DNA from: Limnohabitans sp. Rim8
GTDB taxonomy: Bacteria; Pseudomonadota; Gammaproteobacteria; Burkholderiales; Burkholderiaceae_C
Length of the DNA: 41,561 nt
Assembly (NCBI GenBank): GCA_945901045.1
Contig: CAMDKK010000035.1
Coordinates: 1 to 41,561, forward strand
Reading direction: 5' to 3'
In this document: in pieces, positions 17,473 through 25,191 of the stretch
How positions within the stretch are numbered: position 1 is the first letter of the stretch
Layout: every line of letters starts with the position of its first letter
The notes under the pieces: generated by a model
What the model was told of the DNA's origin: nothing
The model's input: the letters and a program-made list of their open reading frames with translations, nothing else
Database searches by the model: none
Translations under genes and position numbers: made by a program

Positions 17473-18414
17473 ATGACGTCCCGTTACAAGCCCACACGCC
17501 GCTGGCGGCTGACAGCCGATAGCGTGCCCTACGTGTTGTTGGCACCTTTCGTTGTTTTATTTTTAATTTTTGGCCTGTTCCCGCTGTGCTTTTCTTTGTT
17601 CTTGGCTTTTCAAGCGTGGGAGCCTGCAGCTGGTTTGAGCTCTATGAAGTTTGTGGGTTGGGAAAATTTCGCCTTCGCTTTGGAAGACGAATGGTTCTGG
17701 AAGTCTCTCAGCAACACCGCCTGGTTGGCATTGGTTTCGGGAGTTCCTCAGCACCTGGTGTCCATTCCATTGGCCTGCTTCATTCACAACAACTTCAAAC
17801 GTTGGCGAAACGCCGTCATTGGGGCTTACTTTTTGCCCTACATCACGTCCACCGTGGCCATTGCCATGATGTTCAGCTCACTCTTTTCCACCGATTACGG
17901 TCTCATCAATCAAGGTCTGCTGGCCATTCAAAACAGTTGGCCATGGGGTTCGACTCCGACCCCAATAGACTGGCTGGGGCAAGCAGAGAACATCAAACCC
18001 GCTATCGCATTTGTGGTGTTCTGGCGCTACGTCGGCTTTAACACGGTGCTGTATTTGGCCGCACTCCAGACCATTCCGAAGGATCTGTATGAAGCGGCAA
18101 CAATGGACGGCGCTACAGCGTGGAAGCAATTTTTATACATCAGTTTGCCCAGCCTCAAACCCATGATTTTTTTCGGCGTCACTCTGACGATCATTGGGGG
18201 TCTGCAGTTGTTTGAGGAACCCTTTATCTTGACCGGAGGGCGTGGAGGCACTGATCAAGCGGGTATGACCACCGCCATGTACATGTACCGCACCGCCTTC
18301 GAATTCAATGACTTCGGCACCGCCAGTGCATTGTCGTGGTTGTTGTTTGCGGTGGTGGCCGTACTGACGTGGCTGACCAATCGTGCCTTCAAACCCAGAG
18401 GTGGTGGCGCATGA
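17473..18414 (+). CDS. ABC sugar transporter permease (MalF-like)
   Basis: A 313-residue inner-membrane permease with six predicted helices. The cytoplasmic coupling (EAA) loop is visible as LYEAATMDGATAWKQFLYIS followed by LPSLKP, the ATPase-contact motif of carbohydrate uptake transporters. The N-terminus (ADSVPYVLLAPFVVLFLIFG) is typical of MalF/UgpA proteins. It starts 6 bases after the binding-protein stop, and its stop overlaps the next permease start (ATGA at 18411), so the two subunits are translationally coupled. Confidence 0.93.
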   Translation: MTSRYKPTRRWRLTADSVPYVLLAPFVVLFLIFGLFPLCFSLFLAFQAWEPAAGLSSMKFVGWENFAFALEDEWFWKSLSNTAWLALVSGVPQHLVSIPLACFIHNNFKRWRNAVIGAYFLPYITSTVAIAMMFSSLFSTDYGLINQGLLAIQNSWPWGSTPTPIDWLGQAENIKPAIAFVVFWRYVGFNTVLYLAALQTIPKDLYEAATMDGATAWKQFLYISLPSLKPMIFFGVTLTIIGGLQLFEEPFILTGGRGGTDQAGMTTAMYMYRTAFEFNDFGTASALSWLLFAVVAVLTWLTNRAFKPRGGGA

Positions 18415-19250
18415 GCCGCCCTGGATTTTTCAAAGACCAACTCAGTCCCGCGGCAGCCTATCTTTTGGTGGGATTGGGGGCGTTGGTGATGTTGGCGCCG
18501 TTTTATTTCATGTTCGTGTTCGCTACACATTCGCGCACGGAAATTTTCAACTTGCCTCCACCGCTGTTGCCTGGCAACAATTTTGAACTGAACCTGGCTA
18601 TCCTCACCGACAAAATTCCTTTTTGGAAAAGTCTGGGTTGGAGTCTATATGTCGGGTTGGCCTCCACAGCGCTAACGCTGGTGTTTTGCTCCATGGGGGG
18701 TTATGCCTTTGCGATGTTCGAGTTCAAATTCAAAAAGGCGTTATTTTTGCTCGTGATGGGGACCATGCTGATCCCCTCGTTTTTGAGCATGATCCCCACC
18801 TTCATGGTGATGGACGCACTGGGCTGGATTGACCAACCTCGGGCGCTTTACATCCCAGGCGCGGCGAGTGCATTCGGCATTTTTTTGATGCGCCAATTCA
18901 TCAGTGCCTCGATTCCCAAGGACCTGATCGAAGCGGCCCGAATGGACGGTTGCAGCGAGTTGGGCATTTACGCACGCATCGTGCTCCCATTGCTGCAACC
19001 GGCCCTGGGCACCTTGGGATTGATCACCTTCATTGCATCGTGGAACAACTTCATCGGCCCGCTGATCGTGATGCGATCGCCAGAGATGTACACCCTGCCT
19101 CTTGCGCTGCGCAGCATGCAAAGCCCTGTGAACACCGAATGGGGCGCATTGATGACCGGTTCGGCAATTGCCACCTTGCCTTTGCTGGTCCTTTTTGTTC
19201 TCTCCTCGCGCCGACTGATCGATGGACTGACCACCGGCGCCGTCAAATGA
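18411..19250 (+). CDS. ABC sugar transporter permease (MalG-like)
   Basis: A 279-residue inner-membrane permease and partner of the preceding MalF-like subunit. The start ATG 18411 overlaps that gene's stop by four bases; the longer frame from 18336 would lie inside it. The EAA loop reads LIEAARMDGCSELGIYARIV then LPLLQPAL. MalG-type features include APFYFMFVFATHS near the N-terminus and SWNNFIGPLIVM before the last helices. Two different permeases and one shared ATPase give the usual heterodimeric CUT1-type sugar importer. The GH1 gene follows after 25 bases. Confidence 0.93.
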   Translation: MSRPGFFKDQLSPAAAYLLVGLGALVMLAPFYFMFVFATHSRTEIFNLPPPLLPGNNFELNLAILTDKIPFWKSLGWSLYVGLASTALTLVFCSMGGYAFAMFEFKFKKALFLLVMGTMLIPSFLSMIPTFMVMDALGWIDQPRALYIPGAASAFGIFLMRQFISASIPKDLIEAARMDGCSELGIYARIVLPLLQPALGTLGLITFIASWNNFIGPLIVMRSPEMYTLPLALRSMQSPVNTEWGALMTGSAIATLPLLVLFVLSSRRLIDGLTTGAVK

Positions 19251-19275
19251 ACCCCTGCCCTTACTCACCAAGATC

Positions 19276-20664
19276 ATGAGCCCTAAGCACACTCTTTCTC
19301 GCGCACACACATTCCCGGCAGACTTTGTTTGGGGCGTTGCCACCAGTTCATTCCAAATCGAAGGCGCTGCTCAGGCTGATGGCAAAGGCCCATCGATTTG
19401 GGACAGCTTTTGCCAAGTGCCAGGCGCCATTGCCGATGCCAGCAACGGCTTAGTGGCTTGCGAGCATTACGACCGCTGGCAAGCGGATGTGGATTTGATT
19501 GCCAGTTTGGGCGTCAATGCCTATCGTTTCTCCGTCTCTTGGCCACGCGTACAGCCTTTAGGCCAGGGTGCGTTCAACGAAGCCGGTCTGAATTTTTATG
19601 CTCAATTGGTGGATGCTTTGATCGCCAAAGGCATTGCGCCGTATGTCACGCTCAACCATTGGGACTTGCCGCAAGCCTTGCAAGACCAAGGCGGCTGGGC
19701 CAACCGCGACACGGTTCAGCACTTTGTCAATTACGCCAGCGAAATTTTCAAACGTCTGGGCAACCGTGTAGCAGCTTACACCACGCACAACGAACCCTGG
19801 GTGATTGCTGTTCTGGGCCACGAGAGTGGTATTTTTGCACCAGGCTTGAAGTCGCGCGCCACAACCATGCAAGTGTCGCACCACCTCTTGCTCAGCCATG
19901 GCATGACCTTACAGGCATTGCGTGCCCAGGGCTGCAACGTGCCTTTGGGCATTGTGCTCAACCTCTCGCCGACCGTGCCAGCCAGTGACTCTGCTGCGGA
20001 CCAAGCCAAAGCCATCTTAGAAGACGGTCGCTTGCTGCGCTGGTACATGGATCCGATTTTCAAGAAGGTCTATCCCCAGGATGTGATGGCAGACCTGGGT
20101 TCAGAGGCCCCACACATCGAACCCGGTGACCTGGACATCATTGCCACGCCCATGGACTATTTGGGCGTGAACTATTACACCCGCTCGGTCGTCAGCGCCG
20201 ACGGCAGTTGGAAACCCCAAAACAGTGGACTGCCCCTGAATGACATGGACTGGGAAATTTTTCCCGAAGGCTTGAGCCAACTGCTGATCCGCATGCACCA
20301 GGATTACCCACTGCCGCCCATCTACATCACTGAAAACGGCGGCGCGTTTCCAGACGCGTTGAAGCTAGGGCAAGTGGACGACCAAGACCGTATCCGCTAC
20401 ATTGACCAACACATTGATGCACTCGCTCAAGCCATGGCGCAAGGGGTGCCGGTTAACGGGTATATGGTCTGGAGTCTGATGGACAATTTTGAATGGTCCT
20501 CCGGCTATGCGAAACGATTTGGCATCGTGCATGTGGACTACGCCAGCCAAAAACGAACCTTCAAAGCCAGCGCCCATTGGTATCAAGATTTCTTGACCTA
20601 CCAACGACAGCAACAACATGATGCCAATGCCGGCAAGACTGCTGCGATAACTGGAGTGGACTGA
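19276..20664 (+). CDS. GH1 beta-glucosidase, cytoplasmic
   Basis: A 462-residue glycoside hydrolase family 1 enzyme. It starts with FPADFVWGVATSSFQIEGAA, the GH1 signature. The acid/base Glu is Glu173 in TTHNEPW and the nucleophile is Glu353 in YITENGGAF. YLGVNYYTRS and NFEWSSGYAKRFGIVHVDY complete the family pattern. There is no signal peptide, so it acts inside the cell. Placed between the permeases and the ATPase of the sugar importer, it most likely splits imported beta-linked gluco-oligosaccharides (laminaribiose and longer) to glucose. GH1 enzymes vary in linkage preference, so cellobiose is also possible. Confidence 0.95.
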   Translation: MSPKHTLSRAHTFPADFVWGVATSSFQIEGAAQADGKGPSIWDSFCQVPGAIADASNGLVACEHYDRWQADVDLIASLGVNAYRFSVSWPRVQPLGQGAFNEAGLNFYAQLVDALIAKGIAPYVTLNHWDLPQALQDQGGWANRDTVQHFVNYASEIFKRLGNRVAAYTTHNEPWVIAVLGHESGIFAPGLKSRATTMQVSHHLLLSHGMTLQALRAQGCNVPLGIVLNLSPTVPASDSAADQAKAILEDGRLLRWYMDPIFKKVYPQDVMADLGSEAPHIEPGDLDIIATPMDYLGVNYYTRSVVSADGSWKPQNSGLPLNDMDWEIFPEGLSQLLIRMHQDYPLPPIYITENGGAFPDALKLGQVDDQDRIRYIDQHIDALAQAMAQGVPVNGYMVWSLMDNFEWSSGYAKRFGIVHVDYASQKRTFKASAHWYQDFLTYQRQQQHDANAGKTAAITGVD

Positions 20665-20665
20665 A

Positions 20666-21718
20666 ATGGGACAAGTCAGCCTGCGGCAAATTCACAAAAG
20701 CTACGACGACCATGCTGTCATTCGCGGCATCGATCTGGAAGTGAATGACGGCGAGTTCCTGGTTTTTGTCGGCCCATCGGGATGCGGAAAGTCCACTACG
20801 CTGAGAATGATTGCCGGGCTGGAAAGAATCACCCAGGGTGACTTGTTCATTGATGGGCAACGTGTCAACGATGTGCACCCTGCACAGCGCGGTGCCGCCA
20901 TGGTGTTCCAAAGCTACGCGCTTTATCCTCACATGACCGTGGCGCAAAACATGGGTTTTGCTTTGAAAATGGCAGGTGTTTCTTCCTCAGATCGTGATGC
21001 GCAAGTCAAAAAAGCGGCAGAAGTGCTGCGCATTGACCACCTGCTTGCGCGCTACCCCAAAGAGCTTTCTGGTGGCGAACGCCAGCGCGTGGCAATTGGC
21101 CGCGCCATTGTGCGTAAACCTGAAGTCTTTTTGTTTGATGAACCTTTGTCGAATCTGGATGCTGCTTTGCGCGTGAACATGCGCATCGAGCTGACCCGTC
21201 TGCACAAAGAGTTGGGCACCACCATGATTTACGTCACCCATGACCAGGTCGAGGCCATGACCATGGGGGATCGGATTGCAGTCTTCAATCAAGGCCGCAT
21301 TGAACAACTCGGCTCGCCCTTAGACCTTTACAACCAACCCGCCAATCATTTCGTTGCAAGCTTTATGGGCTCGCCCAAAATCAACCTGATCCATCGCCCT
21401 GCGGGGCAGGTTCACCGTGGTACGGCCCAACTTTGGCAGCAGATGGGCGGCGATTCAGGCATGGGCGTTGAAAGCTTGGCGGTGCGCCCAGAACATCTTC
21501 AGGTCACCTCAACTGAACAAGGTACATCCGCGCAAGTGGTTCTGGCCGAGCATTTGGGTGACAGCGTCATCGTGCACTTGCGCCTGGATGGCAGTGAAGA
21601 ATTGCTGCGCGCCAAACTCTCCGCCGATCAAGGCCACTTGATCCCCGGGCAAATGGTCGGCATTCGGGCGCACGATGATCACATCTTGAAATTTAACGCT
21701 CAAGGACTGCGTATCTAG
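20666..21718 (+). CDS. ABC sugar transporter ATPase (MalK/UgpC/MsmK type)
   Basis: A 350-residue ATPase that energises the importer encoded just upstream. Walker A is GPSGCGKST, the Q-loop lies in VFQSYALYPHMTVAQNM, the signature is [20 protein letters not shown], Walker B is VFLFDEPLSNLDAAL and the switch His is in YVTHDQVEAMTMGDRIAV. The C-terminal 120 residues form the OB-fold regulatory domain typical of MalK/UgpC (FVASFMGSPKINL, LAVRPEHL). The start ATG follows the GH1 stop by one base. The gene ends the operon, and a strong hairpin terminator lies 73 bases beyond. Confidence 0.96.
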   Translation: MGQVSLRQIHKSYDDHAVIRGIDLEVNDGEFLVFVGPSGCGKSTTLRMIAGLERITQGDLFIDGQRVNDVHPAQRGAAMVFQSYALYPHMTVAQNMGFALKMAGVSSSDRDAQVKKAAEVLRIDHLLARYPKELSGGERQRVAIGRAIVRKPEVFLFDEPLSNLDAALRVNMRIELTRLHKELGTTMIYVTHDQVEAMTMGDRIAVFNQGRIEQLGSPLDLYNQPANHFVASFMGSPKINLIHRPAGQVHRGTAQLWQQMGGDSGMGVESLAVRPEHLQVTSTEQGTSAQVVLAEHLGDSVIVHLRLDGSEELLRAKLSADQGHLIPGQMVGIRAHDDHILKFNAQGLRI

Positions 21719-21790
21719 CTCCTTTGCACGACCCGAAAAACTGACATTCAATGGCAATTTGGCGAGTTCGTCATCTTCCTTCCTGCAAAT

Positions 21791-21830
21791 AAAAGCCCCG
21801 AGATCTGCAGCAGCAGAGCTCGGGGCTTTT
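21791..21830. terminator. Bidirectional intrinsic terminator
   Basis: Twelve bases, AAAAGCCCCGAG (21791-21802), pair perfectly with 21819-21830 around a 16-base loop. The stem is flanked by A and T runs on both sides, so it can end transcription both from the ABC/GH1 operon (plus) and from the convergent porin-GH17 operon (minus). Confidence 0.9.
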
Positions 21831-21843
21831 TAACGACTGAATT

Positions 21844-23607
21844 TTATTTGGACCAATACACGTTGTCGATATAAAACTTGCTCGTGTTACCCAAGTTTGT
21901 TGCTTTGCCTGTATTGGCATAACGGTCGGCAATCACCAAGGAATTGGTGACTTTGGTCAAATCCAATTTGGATTTACTGGCGTCCGTCATTCCGTAAGCC
22001 ATCGCCCCAGAAGGTGTGATAGCACTGATCGGAATCGACACTGTACGCCAATTGCCATCATTCAAGTAGCCATAGCTGTTGTTAGCCGGATCGATTGTCA
22101 AATAAACATCATAGGCACTGCCTGCTGTAGTCGTTCCCGTTAAAAATCCCACTTCAATCTTGCCGGGATAAGTCGTCTTGACGTTGAAATTCAAACGACC
22201 GGATGTGGCGAACAAGGACAAATCATCCGACGTGGTTTGCAATGCTGCAATCAAGCCCCAACCCCAGCTGGTGGGCGCCGGTGTGATTTCAAGTGAATTG
22301 GGACCATCGCCCTGTGCAAACCCCAAAGTGCTCACGCCTGCGTAGGCAGTGGCCGGGCTGTTCCAGCCCACCCACAAAATCGATTCGGTGGGCTTGACCT
22401 CACCTGTGGTGAGGGTGTCAGCGAAAACCGTGTATCGACTGGCAGTGACCGTGCCGTTGCTTTGTGTCGGGATGAAGTACAAAGCCTCGCTCAAGGCATA
22501 AGTACCGGCTTCCCAAATACTGCTGGGATACAAAGACTGCACCATATAGCGTGCTTGCCGCGCCACATTGAAGAGGCCCCATTTATCGTCGGCCTGCTTC
22601 CAGGGCTCATCAAATGCCTCAAAGTAAAAAATCGCCTTCGGTTTGGCCGCAGCCGTCGAACTCAACCATGATGTCAAACGGTCGAAGTACATCTTCTGAT
22701 TGACAGGGTGTGCACGGTAATTTTCACCACCTGAAGCCACAGCTTTCCAACCGGTTTCGCCCACCACAATCGGCATGCTGTTCAAACCCAGACTGTCCAT
22801 GTTCGCTCTGACCGCCGCAAAGTCGCTTTGCGCGGCCCCCAAGGCAGCGTCCATCATGGCTGCGGCCCTTAAATTGGCGGCAACTGCGGTTTGCTGCCAA
22901 TTCCACTTGCTCGCATCATGGATCGAGTCGGCCAGCGGATAGGTGTGCATTGCCACAAAATCAATGACGTTCAACACCGCCTTAGGATCTTGGTTACCCG
23001 TTGCTTTGGCAAAAAAAGCCCAATTGTCGTCGGTGGTCACAGGCTGAGTTACTTGACTACGCACCGAGGTGATGTACTGGACCATACTCGCCACGGGGAC
23101 TGCATTGAATGACCAATTGACCATGGTTTCGTTGCCCACACTCAAGGCCAAAACAATCGTTTTATAAGTGTTGGCCAGCGCTACCCCGCGTGCTATTTCT
23201 GCATTGTTAATCGTGGCTGAATTGCCCGATTGAATCCAGACCCCCAACATCACTTTAATATCCAAGTTGTTGGTTTGAATCGTTTGCAATACCAGCTTGG
23301 CCACTGCATCCGAGCTGTCAAACAAACGAATCAAAGTAAATCCGCCCGTTTGCAGCAATCTCAGATCTTCCAAGACATTCGCTGCGGAAATGACTTCGGT
23401 ATCGCGGTTGGCTGTTCTGAAGGGTGAATATGAAACTGCTTTGCGCGTGCCGAAATCGGCGCTCAGGGAACGCAGTTGCACGCCACCCGACGGCACCACA
23501 CCGCCGCCGCCGCAGGCCACCAACGCGAAAGCCAATAACGCGGACAAAGTCACTGTCAAACAGCGCGTGATAAATGTGGGCATAGTCAAAATTTTAAAGT
23601 TTTTCAT
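21844..23607 (-). CDS. GH17-like beta-1,3-glucanase lipoprotein with C-terminal binding module
   Basis: A 587-residue exported lipoprotein. The signal ends at LVAC (Cys32). Start 23607 was chosen because GAGAAG lies upstream; the frame to 23658 overlaps the porin gene. Residues about 45-370 form a GH17 barrel with proton donor Glu160 (ALSVGNE) and nucleophile Glu284 (VVGETGWKA). GH17 enzymes act on beta-1,3-glucans as hydrolases or transglycosylases. The C-terminal 200 residues (from about YTVFADTLTTGEV) form a beta-sandwich-like module ending FYIDNVYWSK, reminiscent of the endings of the lipoprotein at 28470. It starts 17 bases after the porin stop, so the two share a promoter. It probably works at the outer membrane, on either face. 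Confidence 0.88.
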   Translation of the reverse strand: MKNFKILTMPTFITRCLTVTLSALLAFALVACGGGGVVPSGGVQLRSLSADFGTRKAVSYSPFRTANRDTEVISAANVLEDLRLLQTGGFTLIRLFDSSDAVAKLVLQTIQTNNLDIKVMLGVWIQSGNSATINNAEIARGVALANTYKTIVLALSVGNETMVNWSFNAVPVASMVQYITSVRSQVTQPVTTDDNWAFFAKATGNQDPKAVLNVIDFVAMHTYPLADSIHDASKWNWQQTAVAANLRAAAMMDAALGAAQSDFAAVRANMDSLGLNSMPIVVGETGWKAVASGGENYRAHPVNQKMYFDRLTSWLSSTAAAKPKAIFYFEAFDEPWKQADDKWGLFNVARQARYMVQSLYPSSIWEAGTYALSEALYFIPTQSNGTVTASRYTVFADTLTTGEVKPTESILWVGWNSPATAYAGVSTLGFAQGDGPNSLEITPAPTSWGWGLIAALQTTSDDLSLFATSGRLNFNVKTTYPGKIEVGFLTGTTTAGSAYDVYLTIDPANNSYGYLNDGNWRTVSIPISAITPSGAMAYGMTDASKSKLDLTKVTNSLVIADRYANTGKATNLGNTSKFYIDNVYWSK

Positions 23608-23624
23608 GAAAGTGCTTCTCACGC

Positions 23625-24989
23625 TCAGAACACGTAAACAGCGCCCAGGCCTGCCCAATTGCCTGATCGGGTGACCCGCGAATCCACATTGGTAAAGGCC
23701 GAATTGCCCGGCATGGACATCGGCGATAAACCCAGACGGTCGTAAGTCACCATGCCAACAAAGCCGTACACCTGAAAGCCGTTGTTGAAGTTGTAGTTCA
23801 GACCGACCGTATTCACGTTCGCTGAGTTGCTTTGACCCCGCTCACTCGGGTTGGATGTACTGGCTTTACCCAAGTGAACCATGCCTGTGGAAGCGGTCCA
23901 CGGTCCTGTCTTGTAGCGCGCGCCAATCATCCAGTCGGTCGATATAGCGCCATAGCCGGGATTGCTCACACCATTGAGTTGGCCATTCCAGTTCACATTG
24001 AACATGTTGTTCCATTGCGCTGAAGCACCGGGCTGCGTGATCACGGCATAGGCTCCGCTCCAGCGGTTGCCTCGCACACCCCCTGACACTTCAATTTGGG
24101 AGTCAACCTGGTAACGCGCCATCAGCATGGCAATGGACTGGCCTGAGCCGCCCAACTTGGCATCGTCGGCCACATTGGGCGTCAGACTGGTGAATGGGCC
24201 TTGACTCCAGGATTGCGGATTGCCATTGCGTGTATCTTGGTACATCGCGTCCATGACCAAGTCGCCCTTGTGGTATTGGGCATACAACTCTAAGAAACGC
24301 GGCTTGTGAATTTTGAAGCCACGATTGCCTTGGTCATAACTGGCCTCCAACACCAAGTCCCCTTGTGCCACATCCAATATACGGGAGGTATAACGCACGG
24401 CGTCGGTCAACAAACCATAGCCTGCACCACTTGAACCCCAAACATACGCGACGCCCAGGTTGGTACCGTAGGGATAGTCAGCAATGCTCCAGGTGCGGGT
24501 CGTCATGGCGCCCACTCGAAGACTTCCGTAATCATCATGGCTAATGGCCACATTTTTCTCGTACCAAAATCCAGGAATATCTTCCGCGCCATCACGCCAG
24601 CGCTGACTCAACAAAGCATTGACCTTGAAGCCACCGCCCAAGTCGTATTTCGCACCCAGCCAGGGCTGAAAGAGAGTGACATGTGTGTTGGAGGTGCCAT
24701 AAGGCCGACCGGGCACCAAGTCATCGGCCCACAAACGCTGCTTGTTTTCAGCAGGGTAAAGCTGGCAATTTGTGCAATTGTTGCTGCCCCGCTGCACTTC
24801 GACTTTGCCAAAGCCCGTCAAACTGAACATGCCATCGGGCCCAAAATCGATCGCCATCGCTGGGATGGCCGTAAAACCCAATACCGCAGCGGCAATCCAT
24901 CCCCGTAATTTAAAGCCAGTTTGCCCGATCTGTGGTGTTCCCTCGGAGGGGTCTATTCTTGACTGGAATACATTCATTTTCTTGTCCAT
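23625..24989 (-). CDS. Outer-membrane porin, probable oligosaccharide channel
   Basis: About 454 residues. A signal peptide ends at IPAMA, followed by amphipathic beta-strands with Gly/aromatic alternation (FSLTGFGKVEVQRG at the first strand) and a terminal Phe (GLGAVYVF), the outer-membrane sorting signal. It resembles Burkholderiales general porins rather than LamB. I reject the first ATG (25016) because it lies within a good -10 box. Start 24989 is used; 24977 is an alternative with a GGA site seven bases before it. An unusual CTNC pair lies just after the first strand. Co-transcription with GH17 and an operator at its promoter suggest passage of laminari-oligosaccharides. Confidence 0.85.
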   Translation of the reverse strand: MDKKMNVFQSRIDPSEGTPQIGQTGFKLRGWIAAAVLGFTAIPAMAIDFGPDGMFSLTGFGKVEVQRGSNNCTNCQLYPAENKQRLWADDLVPGRPYGTSNTHVTLFQPWLGAKYDLGGGFKVNALLSQRWRDGAEDIPGFWYEKNVAISHDDYGSLRVGAMTTRTWSIADYPYGTNLGVAYVWGSSGAGYGLLTDAVRYTSRILDVAQGDLVLEASYDQGNRGFKIHKPRFLELYAQYHKGDLVMDAMYQDTRNGNPQSWSQGPFTSLTPNVADDAKLGGSGQSIAMLMARYQVDSQIEVSGGVRGNRWSGAYAVITQPGASAQWNNMFNVNWNGQLNGVSNPGYGAISTDWMIGARYKTGPWTASTGMVHLGKASTSNPSERGQSNSANVNTVGLNYNFNNGFQVYGFVGMVTYDRLGLSPMSMPGNSAFTNVDSRVTRSGNWAGLGAVYVF

Positions 24990-24991
24990 TT

Positions 24992-25040
24992 TGAAAGCGC
25001 TTTCATTGTGAATCATAAAAGATTAAAAACCCCCAATCAA
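24992..25040 (-). promoter_or_regulatory. Porin-GH17 promoter with operator over the start site
   Basis: On the minus strand TTGATT (25035-25040) and TATGAT (25012-25017) are spaced by exactly 17 bases, a good sigma-70 promoter. The expected start, near 25005, is the edge of the perfect palindrome TGAAAGCGCTTTCA at 24992-25005. The ATG inside TATGAT is therefore not a translation start. This resembles the ABC-operon and lipoprotein promoters, where the palindrome also lies just downstream of the -10. Confidence 0.82.
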
Positions 25041-25135
25041 GCAGACATTATCAACGTTTACCCTAGGAACCATTCGCTTCAGATACAGAAATTTCAGATG
25101 CAATAGAAAAATCGGGAAAACCCGCATAGTTATTT

Positions 25136-25149
25136 TGAAAGCGCTTTCA
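25136..25149. promoter_or_regulatory. Operator of the GH81-GH16 operon
   Basis: A perfect TGAAAGCGCTTTCA lies 42 bases upstream of the GH81 start. Its -10 is unclear: CATAGT at 25125-25130 is the best candidate and no good -35 was found, so the promoter may be weak or need an activator. A small CGGG-AAAA-CCCG inverted repeat lies just upstream at 25113-25124. The centre is 144 bases from the porin operator, so one regulator could act on both divergent promoters. Confidence 0.75.
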
Positions 25150-25191
25150 TATAGTTGCCGGCATGAACATTACTCACTCATTTAGACAGCC

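Noticed and set aside
23607-23620. A possible seventh operator, TGAAAGTGCTTCTC, over the GH17 start
   Set aside because: It matches only about 10 of 14 positions, has lost one half-site, lies inside the porin-GH17 transcript and has no promoter boxes.
23608-23658. GH17 start at 23658
   Set aside because: It would overlap the porin coding end, and the added residues (MGRPGRCLRVLSVRS) precede a normal lipoprotein signal that starts at 23607.
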